NCBI GenBank assembly: GCA_003486385.1
Contig: DNFT01000036.1
Span: 1-23,436, forward strand
DNA: 23,436 nucleotides
From: Eubacterium sp.
Lineage (GTDB): Bacteria; Bacillota; Clostridia; Lachnospirales; Lachnospiraceae
Direction: 5' to 3'
Shown: positions 8,598-14,683 of the stretch, one piece after another
How positions within the stretch are numbered: position 1 is the stretch's first letter
How the letters are laid out: each line of letters begins with the position of its first letter
Program-made: the position numbers and the translations under genes
The notes under the pieces: generated by a model
Told to the model about the DNA's origin: nothing
The model's input: the letters and a program-made list of their open reading frames with translations, nothing else
Database searches by the model: none

Positions 8598-9126
8598 AAA
8601 TTTTCTTGTGTTACTCAACAAACAGTACACAACTCTTCTCGACAATAATCTGCAAAAGCAGAAATTTTCTTGTGTTACTCAACGATAACTTTATCTGCTG
8701 TTCATTCCATTATCTGCAAAAGCAGAAATTTTCTTGTGTTACTCAACTATTTATGTCAACCGTAATCTCAGCAATGATCTGCAAAAGCAGAAATTTTCTT
8801 GTGTTACTCAACGACATGACAAACTTTGCTACGGAACTTATCTGCAAAAGCAGAAATTTTCTTGTGTTACTCAACGATGAAGCCATACCGGAAAAAAGAG
8901 CCTATCTGCAAAAGCAGAAATTTTCTTGTGTTACTCAACTATCGCAAAGACGGATTGTTCCAGTTATCTGCAAAAGCAGAAATTTTCTTGTGTTACTCAA
9001 CATTATAAGCGTCCAAAGGCTATTTTCAATCTGCAAAAGCAGAAATTTTCTTGTGTTACTCAACCATTCCATTGTTTAACCTCCTCTTATATCTGCAAAA
9101 GCAGAAATTTTCTTGTGTTACTCAAC
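8598..9126 (-). CRISPR. Type V-A CRISPR array: 8 full 36-nt repeats, 1 truncated repeat, 8 spacers
   Basis: Identical 36-nt repeats start at 8648, 8712, 8777, 8840, 8904, 8966, 9029 and 9091. Spacers are 28, 28, 29, 27, 28, 26, 27 and 26 nt from left to right. On the minus strand the repeat begins GTTGAGTAACACAAG and ends AATTTCTGCTTTTGCAGAT, the 3' hairpin and AGAT end of Cas12a repeats, so the array is transcribed leftwards. Spacer acquisition would occur at the right end, next to cas2. The terminal repeat (8598-8619) keeps only its first 22 nt and then runs into the long direct repeat. The hairpin stem is TCTGC/GCAGA instead of the usual TCTAC/GTAGA, a paired change. Repeats show no decay despite the broken adaptation genes. 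No spacer was recognised by eye as matching known phage. Confidence 0.97.
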
Positions 9127-9275
9127 CCCTACTCCGTCATTATGCACAAATATCTACTGAGTAACACACATATTAATCATATTTTTTGTAAGTTTTTTAC
9201 AACATTGTCAAATAACACAAGTTAATTTAAAATATTAAGGCTCAGGTTTGCAGTTTATTCTCTCTTTTCAGATTT
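9127..9275 (-). promoter_or_regulatory. CRISPR leader with two repeat-complementary segments
   Basis: 149 bases between cas2 and the first repeat, strongly AT-rich. A TTGACA is present on the minus strand (9205-9210), but the nearest TATGAT is 24 bases away, so no standard promoter is convincing. Two segments are complementary to the 5' half of the repeat. 9207-9221 (minus CTTGTGTTATTTGAC) can pair with all 15 of the repeat's first bases, three as G-U. 9158-9168 (minus TGTGTTACTCA) can pair over 11 perfect bases. They may be relics of inverted repeat units or may shape precursor folding. Confidence 0.5.
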
Positions 9276-9551
9276 CTATGAGATAATGATAAAATCCTTC
9301 TCATCATTTTTAGCATATCCGAACCTTAACACTTCACAGCTTGATGACAGTTTAAATATAATGACGCTATCCTGTTGAGAAAAAAGCTTTTCGTATCTGT
9401 TCTTCAAGTCATTGACTATATTATCTACTATTCTAGGGCTGTTGTCAATCTCGAATACTGAATATTGTAGTCTATGTCCAAATCTTGACAGATATTTCGA
9501 GAATTTCGTTCTAAGTTTATCATCTGATATATCATAGCTCACAACAATCAT
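9276..9551 (-). CDS. cas2: CRISPR-associated endoribonuclease/integration subunit Cas2
   Basis: A 91-residue Cas2 with the ferredoxin-like fold signature MIVVSYDISDDKLRTK; Asp7 is the conserved metal-site residue. It continues with FSKYLSRFGHRLQYSVFEID, as is usual for Cas2. In adaptation Cas2 bridges two Cas1 dimers. The start is the ATG at 9551 because GGAGG precedes it by 5-6 bases; a frame six codons longer reads through that site. It lies 24 bases after the cas1 remnant and before the leader. The gene itself looks intact, but its partner Cas1 has lost its N-terminal part, so integration is unlikely unless a second Cas1 exists elsewhere. Confidence 0.93.
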   Translation of the reverse strand: MIVVSYDISDDKLRTKFSKYLSRFGHRLQYSVFEIDNSPRIVDNIVNDLKNRYEKLFSQQDSVIIFKLSSSCEVLRFGYAKNDEKDFIIIS

Positions 9552-9575
9552 TTTTTCCTCCATAAACAAACAATG

Positions 9576-9953
9576 TTAATGTAATTTGAATATCGGAAGT
9601 TCCTCGACACTCTTTCTCTTCATAAAATACCTATAATAATTTTGAACATACATAAAAATATCGTCCTTATAATCAAGAATTGCCTTCATTAGGAACTGTA
9701 TATATGCAACACTATTTTGGTAAGACAAACACCACCTGTTATCGTATACTTCAAAATCATCTTTCTTACACTGATTGAGATTAATCGCTTTCCTTATTTC
9801 ATAATCTATAATCGGTCGCATAGGTTCCATAATGTCACACACAAGCGATTTTCTCATATAAAAACATTTATGAAATACGCCATTATATGTATCAAATCCA
9901 TATACCTGAAGTATCGCATCAACTAGATTAAAAAGCATTTCCTTGTAGAATAT
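9576..9953 (-). pseudogene. cas1: cas1 C-terminal fragment
   Basis: About 120 residues that match only the C-terminal third of a type V-A Cas1: LFNLVDAILQVYGFDTYNG, a VFHKCFY segment with the catalytic-type His, and SLVCDIMEPMRPIIDYEIR with the catalytic-type Asp. A normal Cas1 is about 300-340 residues. The first two thirds, including the catalytic Glu of the helical domain, are absent. The frame can be followed upstream only to about 9953, where it merges with the end of the cas4 fragment in another frame. An internal ATG at 9938 could still give a short protein, but a working integrase is not expected. Cause: an internal deletion removing the cas4 3' part and the cas1 5' part. Confidence 0.85.
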
Positions 9954-10111
9954 GACTTATTATCCACTGACTCATGCGCTTTGGTTCCATCAATCTGATA
10001 GTTCGTCTGATACATAAGCTTGTCCTCACTCCCATATAACTTATGAAAGTATATGGAAGCAGGGCAAAATATAAAATCATTTAAATTTGATATAATTATT
10101 GCATCGTCCAT
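9923..10111 (-). pseudogene. cas4: cas4 N-terminal fragment
   Basis: 62 residues starting MDDAIIISNLNDFIFCPASI. The FCP cysteine (first ligand of the Cas4 iron-sulfur cluster) and a GTKAHESVD motif with the conserved His are present; sequence then ends after SYSTRK with a few unrelated residues. Full Cas4 is about 170-200 residues. The RecB-type nuclease residues (Asp, Glu, Lys) and the three C-terminal cluster cysteines are gone. The ATG at 10111 shares one base with the TGA stop of cas12a (TGATG), showing the original coupled operon. The last codons overlap the cas1 remnant in another frame: the scar of one deletion of roughly 1 kb (estimated from family lengths). Confidence 0.85.
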
Positions 10112-13100
10112 CACACATACCTTTTATTCTGCATAAAGTCAAACCAATCCGCATTGGTAACGCACAGCAGGTCATTATTTTTCTTACCTTCCTTTTCCCA
10201 GCCTGATTTTATATTTTTTGCTTCATACAGACATTTCATTGCTATACAGTAAGCTCCGTTGGCATCGGCATCAATCGGCATTGTTGCGTTATGCTTACCC
10301 GGCTCAGTTTCTTCGTTCATTTTTTTATACTTAAATGAGTCAAAAAACTCTCCTGCATCATTCATTATAGGAGATATAATTCTGTCATACTCTCCATTTT
10401 TCTCATTCTCCGCTTCACTTTTACTGTTTCTTAATTGAACTGTCAAACGGAATATTTTAAAAATTTCATTAATCACCGCACCTGAACTATCCACATCTAA
10501 AGTCCGAATGTCATCTACAAGATTGTGACCGTCACCATACTCAATATTATTTTCATTCAGCAGTCTCTTCATCTTATCCGAAAGCTCTATCTCGCGTGTG
10601 TTACTTGTATACCGTCCATTTTCATATACCTTCTGTATTCTGCTTCCGAAAGTATATGCCGTCCATTTTTTCTTTGCTATTACCGTATTGTGCATAGCAA
10701 AATTATCATAATCGAAAGTAAATGCAAACATTTCCTCTCTGTTATCGTTCTTTTCGACATATCTTATGTCGTCAAATTTAGATAAAAATTCCTTTCTGTC
10801 ATTATCTGCCCTTGCCGTGCCCTCTTTTTCTCCGGATTTGAACTTAAACAGGTCCACGAAACCTGTCGCAGGGTCAATCTTAGATGTATACGCAGGCGGA
10901 ACATAGAAGATAATGCCGCACTGCCTTCCCACCTTCTTGACATCTTTAGGAACAAATGCAAGCTGATAGCCCTTTAAAACACCTCCCGGCTCATCTGCCT
11001 TTTTTGTTTTGTCCACAAGGTAACTCAGCTTACTTATAAGCATACTCTCAAACTTCTGGTATACCTGTCTTTCAATCTTAAATCGTCCTCGTTTAAAACC
11101 ATAGTTCAAATCCTCCATCGCAATTATGGCATTATATTTAATAACCATATCTGCAATCTCATGTACCACAAGTGAAAGATACCCGTCCTTGAGGTCTTTT
11201 ATCCTGCCGACCTCCTTCCAGCTCTTTCTCGCCTCGTCCCTCGTCCTTTCACGCTCAACAAGTTTTTTCTGATAACTATAACTATTTACAACATTATAAG
11301 ATTTCTGCTCAACAATTCTACCCTTCATGTCGATAACGGACACATATACAAGATTTCTCTCGCCACGGTCTATTCCTATTATGTGCATGTCATCCTGCTT
11401 TGAAATATATTCGAGCACCTGCTCATTTAACTGCTTATCACTTGCTCCCTCTGCATTGTAATTGATTACAACAGATGTATGGATAAAAAACTTATCAACC
11501 GTATATCTTCTGTCCTTGATTATTTCTTTCTCAGCCTCGAAATACTCTACCAACTTATTGTCAAGCAGGCTCTGTGCATTTTCTGAGAGTTTCGTTGTTC
11601 TTCCATTATTAAGGTATGTATATATTTCCATATACTCTTTATCAGGAACAGGTACTCTCACCTCCTCATTTCCAATATTAGTCTTGTAGGTCTTGTTAAC
11701 AAGTATAGAGCCTTTTCTGTGTCCGCTTGGCTTGTCAATGCTCGCCTTTCTAAAGAACAACTCCCCCTTACCACTAAGTTTCAACACTGTTTCCCTGATA
11801 TTTTCTTCACTGAACAAATTCTTAAAATACAAGGTGTGAAGATTAGGCGTTCCCATACTGCTTTCCGAGAAATCCTTATTATATATCTGGAAAAGATATA
11901 TCTGACCTGTCTCGTCAAGCCTATCAATATCTTCCTTTGAGATATTGACCCAGCTAATTTTATATCCCTGCTTCTCAACCTCACTATAAAAGCCGCTTAT
12001 ATCCTCATAACTCTTTGTATCTGAAAATTTAAAATCAAAGACCTTCCAATCAGGATTGGCACTTATTGATGCCTTAAAATAATCAATAAGGTCATGGCAG
12101 AAATTTATGTCAAAGTTCTTACTCGACTTGATATGTCTGTCATTGTCATATCCATCAATGATATAGCTTGAGGGTTTATAATTGCCTATCCCTTTCTTTG
12201 ACAAAAATACCTTTGGCAACATTTTTCCAGCTCCGGGAAGCAAACTATACACCATCTTTTCATATCCATCGCCAACATATCCCGAATATCCTTCCATTAT
12301 CTTCTTGTCGGGTTTATTCTTTACATTAAAAATGCCAAGATAATACTTGCCATCTCTGCGAAGTATAATTGCATTATCCTCATATTCCTTGCTTTTGGAC
12401 CATCCCTCTGCCAATGTAGGGGAATTAAAATTAAGCTTAATTTTATTCTTATTGTATGGTTTTCTGGTTACATAATTTCTCACCCTGTTATAAAGAGGAT
12501 CAATTCCATCTATTATCTCTTTGAGGTCATCAATCTCACTGTAAAATCCCACATCTATTGCCTCGCCGTCCTCGACAGTAAACGTGTCGAGGAAGCGATT
12601 TGTATTAAGCAGCATATCAAGCACGCACTTTATGTGCTCAATCTTTGCATCGTTCTCAATAAGCTTTACAGAGTCCGAGCCGTCCTGCCCAAATTTATAT
12701 AATTTATTATCGCTATATATCTCTCTGATTTGGTATATGTACTCTTTAGCACTTTTCCCCCCTTTCCCATACATCTCAACGACTTTATCTATGCTGTCCA
12801 GACTCCTGAAGCTATCCTTTTTTACCTTTTCCTCAACCTTCTTCTCTTTTTTGTCCCCATTGCCAACTGTATTATCCTCATAATATCTTCTAATACAATC
12901 ATCTAAAGTATTCCATTTTCCACTTATAAAATTTGAAATACTGCTATAATTCTTGGACGCTATGTATATTTTATCAAAATCGTATTCCTCTGCTTTTCCA
13001 AGCATCTTTTCAACCTTAGCACTGAAATTGCTGTTAAAAATTCTATCGACGAACTCATTTATCGAGCTGTAAACCTGTGCATCATCTTCATATTTATATG

Positions 13101-13983
13101 GTACTTCATAGCTTGTCGATGAGATGCTCAATATCTGCTTGTAAAGCTTTCTCATTCTGTACTGCCCCGACTTTTCTTTCGTCTGCTGACAGTACAGGTT
13201 CATATGACTATTAACAATTCCGCATATATCATTGTAGAACTCTATCCCCTGCTGTGTCAGCACATTATTATAAAAGCTATAAGAATATATGTCTGGCAAC
13301 TTCCATTCATCAAGCTGCTGTCTGCCATGGTGCTCTATTTTCTCAATTTCCTGCGGTGCGTTATCCTCAATATTTTTATAAGAAATAATATTCTGATAAA
13401 AAATTGCCGTATTCTCGTCAACTGTTCTATGACATATTGACGAATGTATTGGCTTTTTAGAAAATATATTTTCCCTGTTGTTAAAAAAAGGAACTAATGA
13501 AGTGGTAAATCCTTTAAAAAGTTTTAACGTGTCAAGCTTCTGCTGCTTCTCTTCATCACTGTACTCTTTATTATTCAGCACAAACTCCGGCAGAACCTTT
13601 GTTACAAACTTCCCGGAAAACATCATTTTAAATATATCATCGTCCGACAAAACATTGTAAAACTTACCTCTCATCTCTTCTTGTGCCTTTTCCAGTTGAG
13701 CTTTGCAATTCTTATCCTTTTTTCCTTCTTTATAAGCCATCTCAATTATTGAGAAGAATTCACTCCAGTATAACGAATTTACCCCGGAAAGCTTTGTATA
13801 AATGTACCTTCTGTAGTAATCGTCCATTATACTCTTTAGCTTATCACTTTCCTCTGCCCTAAGTTCATCTGCTGAGAGAATACCATCCTCCTCAATATGC
13901 TTTCTTGTCCACTCCGTAGGACGAAGCTCGTTCACCAGTGTTTTTACACACGAATTCTTGTTAATAAAATTTTCGTAGCCCAT
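10111..13983 (-). CDS. cas12a: CRISPR-associated effector nuclease Cas12a (Cpf1)
   Basis: A 1290-residue type V-A effector that processes its own crRNAs and cuts DNA next to a T-rich PAM. It resembles the Lachnospiraceae/Eubacterium branch that includes MAD7. RuvC-I GIDRGERNL holds Asp872, RuvC-II AMEDLNYGF holds Glu957, the Nuc-lobe VQLRNS holds Arg1185 and RuvC-III DADANGAY holds Asp1240, so all four catalytic positions are kept. The WED region has KMLPKVFLSKKG, and the crRNA-processing area has SGHRKGSIL and KDRRYTVDKFF. The frame extends 25 codons further, but AAAGGAGC lies 5-6 bases before the ATG at 13983, and the extension would run across a terminator. Its stop overlaps the cas4 start. 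Expression is probably controlled by the crRNA-like RNA upstream. No frameshift or missing domain is seen. Confidence 0.97.
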   Translation of the reverse strand: MGYENFINKNSCVKTLVNELRPTEWTRKHIEEDGILSADELRAEESDKLKSIMDDYYRRYIYTKLSGVNSLYWSEFFSIIEMAYKEGKKDKNCKAQLEKAQEEMRGKFYNVLSDDDIFKMMFSGKFVTKVLPEFVLNNKEYSDEEKQQKLDTLKLFKGFTTSLVPFFNNRENIFSKKPIHSSICHRTVDENTAIFYQNIISYKNIEDNAPQEIEKIEHHGRQQLDEWKLPDIYSYSFYNNVLTQQGIEFYNDICGIVNSHMNLYCQQTKEKSGQYRMRKLYKQILSISSTSYEVPYKYEDDAQVYSSINEFVDRIFNSNFSAKVEKMLGKAEEYDFDKIYIASKNYSSISNFISGKWNTLDDCIRRYYEDNTVGNGDKKEKKVEEKVKKDSFRSLDSIDKVVEMYGKGGKSAKEYIYQIREIYSDNKLYKFGQDGSDSVKLIENDAKIEHIKCVLDMLLNTNRFLDTFTVEDGEAIDVGFYSEIDDLKEIIDGIDPLYNRVRNYVTRKPYNKNKIKLNFNSPTLAEGWSKSKEYEDNAIILRRDGKYYLGIFNVKNKPDKKIMEGYSGYVGDGYEKMVYSLLPGAGKMLPKVFLSKKGIGNYKPSSYIIDGYDNDRHIKSSKNFDINFCHDLIDYFKASISANPDWKVFDFKFSDTKSYEDISGFYSEVEKQGYKISWVNISKEDIDRLDETGQIYLFQIYNKDFSESSMGTPNLHTLYFKNLFSEENIRETVLKLSGKGELFFRKASIDKPSGHRKGSILVNKTYKTNIGNEEVRVPVPDKEYMEIYTYLNNGRTTKLSENAQSLLDNKLVEYFEAEKEIIKDRRYTVDKFFIHTSVVINYNAEGASDKQLNEQVLEYISKQDDMHIIGIDRGERNLVYVSVIDMKGRIVEQKSYNVVNSYSYQKKLVERERTRDEARKSWKEVGRIKDLKDGYLSLVVHEIADMVIKYNAIIAMEDLNYGFKRGRFKIERQVYQKFESMLISKLSYLVDKTKKADEPGGVLKGYQLAFVPKDVKKVGRQCGIIFYVPPAYTSKIDPATGFVDLFKFKSGEKEGTARADNDRKEFLSKFDDIRYVEKNDNREEMFAFTFDYDNFAMHNTVIAKKKWTAYTFGSRIQKVYENGRYTSNTREIELSDKMKRLLNENNIEYGDGHNLVDDIRTLDVDSSGAVINEIFKIFRLTVQLRNSKSEAENEKNGEYDRIISPIMNDAGEFFDSFKYKKMNEETEPGKHNATMPIDADANGAYCIAMKCLYEAKNIKSGWEKEGKKNNDLLCVTNADWFDFMQNKRYV

Positions 13984-13999
13984 TTTTGCTCCTTTCATT

Positions 14000-14012
14000 T
14001 TTATGAAGTTAT
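14000..14012 (+). promoter_or_regulatory. Predicted PAM and seed target of the crRNA-like RNA, upstream of cas12a
   Basis: The plus strand reads TTTA (14000-14003, a canonical Cas12a PAM) followed by TGAAGTTAT (14004-14012). These nine bases equal the first nine guide bases that follow the repeat hairpin of the small RNA at 14085-14107. Complementarity stops at base 10. The site lies 7-8 bases upstream of the cas12a Shine-Dalgarno and overlaps a possible -10 element. Seed-only pairing should allow Cas12a to bind without cutting. Confidence 0.75.
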
Positions 14013-14039
14013 GTATTCTTTGTTTATGATATTTGTAAA
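14010..14039 (-). promoter_or_regulatory. Possible cas12a promoter overlapping the target site
   Basis: On the minus strand TTTACA (14034-14039) is followed after 18 bases by TACATA (14010-14015), a poor -10. If used, transcription would start near 14003 and give a leader of about 20 bases ending in AAAGGAGC and the cas12a ATG. Its weakness is the main doubt; the alternative is read-through of the terminator at 14037-14068. Confidence 0.35.
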
Positions 14040-14068
14040 AAAATAACGTAACATTCATACGTTATTTT
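14037..14068 (-). terminator. Intrinsic terminator of the crRNA-like RNA
   Basis: On the minus strand AAAATAACGTA (14068-14058) and TACGTTATTTT (14050-14040) are perfectly complementary over 11 bases around the loop TGAATGT, and a run of seven T ends at 14037. This separates the small RNA from cas12a. The stem is AT-rich, so some read-through into cas12a is likely. Confidence 0.75.
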
Positions 14069-14084
14069 AAACCTGATAACTTCA

Positions 14085-14107
14085 ATCTACTATTATAGTA
14101 GAAATTT
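14085..14107 (-). repeat. Stand-alone Cas12a repeat-like hairpin
   Basis: 23 bases ending GTAGAT on the minus strand, with stem TCTAC/GTAGA and a 7-base loop. The stem is the canonical Cas12a form, whereas the array in this locus uses TCTGC/GCAGA. It lies about 5 kb from the array and no second repeat follows, so it is not an ordinary spacer unit. Confidence 0.85.
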
Positions 14108-14139
14108 CATATAGATACTAACTTCACATCTTGATATCT

Positions 14140-14168
14140 AATATATACTTTATTCTTATGTTTGTCAA
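14140..14168 (-). promoter_or_regulatory. Promoter of the crRNA-like RNA
   Basis: On the minus strand a perfect TTGACA (14163-14168), a 17-base spacer, and TATATT (14140-14145, five of six consensus bases). The expected start is near 14133. This is the strongest housekeeping-type promoter in the cas region. Confidence 0.78.
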
Positions 14169-14273
14169 CGCATTATGAAAATTCTTGAATAATTTCAAAT
14201 ACTTAAATATGCTCTTAATAAAATACCGTCTTGTCGGCTGTAACCACCATACCTTGAGTGTGTTCCACATTCT

Positions 14274-14678
14274 CCATTATATATTTTATTACCATCTTTT
14301 CCTTTTTTATTACAATCCAGCATAAAACCAGCTTACCCTCCATGGGTTTATTCCTCTCATTTTTCCTCACCCCACTCCCGCTGCCAAGTTGCCACCTCTC
14401 ATGGGTATAAAGACCACTTTTTCATTTTCTTGCCCTTAAAATGCTCAAAATAAGGCAATTCGTGGGCATAGGAAGCAAAAATACGGCTTGTATGCCCACG
14501 TGCCACCCATAATCAGAGTGAAAAAGGGCATACAGCCGTATTTTATTGATTTTATACCCATGCGTACTGCAGACATTGCCTGCTGACATTGCCTGCTGAC
14601 ATTGCCTGCCGGCATTGCCCGCAAGTATTGCCAACAGCAAGCAGCTTGAAGGTGAAGCTTTCAAGCCTTGCACTTTGA
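14274..14678. repeat. Right copy of the long direct repeat flanking the CRISPR-cas12a locus
   Basis: Same orientation as 8247-8596 and nearly identical through the central hairpins, with differences mostly outside the stems or in loops. It is longer (405 bp) because of a 13-bp tandem expansion at 14572-14636. It ends at the same CACTTTGA and stops 5 bases from the feoB stop codon, where its hairpins could also serve to end feoB transcription. Between it and the small RNA promoter, 14169-14273 shows nothing recognisable. Confidence 0.85.
14572..14636. repeat. 13-bp tandem repeat, about five units
   Basis: Units of the form GACATTGCCTGCT at 14572, 14585 and 14598, followed by two more diverged units to 14636. 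The left copy of the surrounding element has only a short GGCAACAGTATGC stretch at the same place, so this is an expansion specific to the right copy. Confidence 0.85.
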
Positions 14679-14683
14679 TATTT

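Larger units (their letters stand above)
14037..14133 (-). ncRNA. creR: CreR-like crRNA-mimicking regulatory RNA
   Basis: A short transcription unit of roughly 97 nt directly upstream of cas12a and on the same strand. It has its own promoter (14140-14168) and terminator (14037-14068). At 14085-14107 it holds a single Cas12a-type repeat hairpin: AATTTCTAC, a loop TATAATA, then GTAGAT. It retains the conserved 3' 23 nt but lacks the 5' part of the array repeat. The guide follows at 14084 and begins TGAAGTTATCAGG; its 3' part is the terminator stem. The first nine guide bases match a TTTA-flanked site before cas12a. RNAs of this kind (CreR) are known to direct type I and V-A effectors to repress their own genes; assignment here is by architecture. 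The symbol follows that class. Confidence 0.78.

Noticed and set aside
8412..8645. Short minus-strand frames in the flanking repeats (8412-8645, 14422-14700) as conserved small proteins
   Set aside because: The shared residues follow from DNA identity of the repeats; the frames run out into CRISPR repeat or feoB sequence and no start site is convincing. Shorter peptides in the element are not conserved between copies.
8606..9225. Plus-strand open frames across the CRISPR array
   Set aside because: They are repeats read as codons (recurring FSCVTQ/NFLVLL patterns), with no ribosome binding sites or family resemblance.
9127..9275. Standard promoter in the CRISPR leader
   Set aside because: TTGACA and TATGAT are 24 bases apart, too far for a normal sigma-A promoter.
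13984..14058. 25-codon N-terminal extension of cas12a
   Set aside because: It would begin inside the terminator loop of the small RNA, and the ATG at 13983 has a strong ribosome binding site at the right distance.
14119..14126. Second partial match (TGAAGTTA) to the small RNA's guide, within the small RNA gene itself
   Set aside because: Only 8 bases, and the adjacent four bases read GATG, not a TTTV PAM, so it should not be a Cas12a target.
8247..14678. Transposon carrying the CRISPR locus
   Set aside because: No transposase, integrase or terminal inverted repeats were found; only long direct repeats are present.
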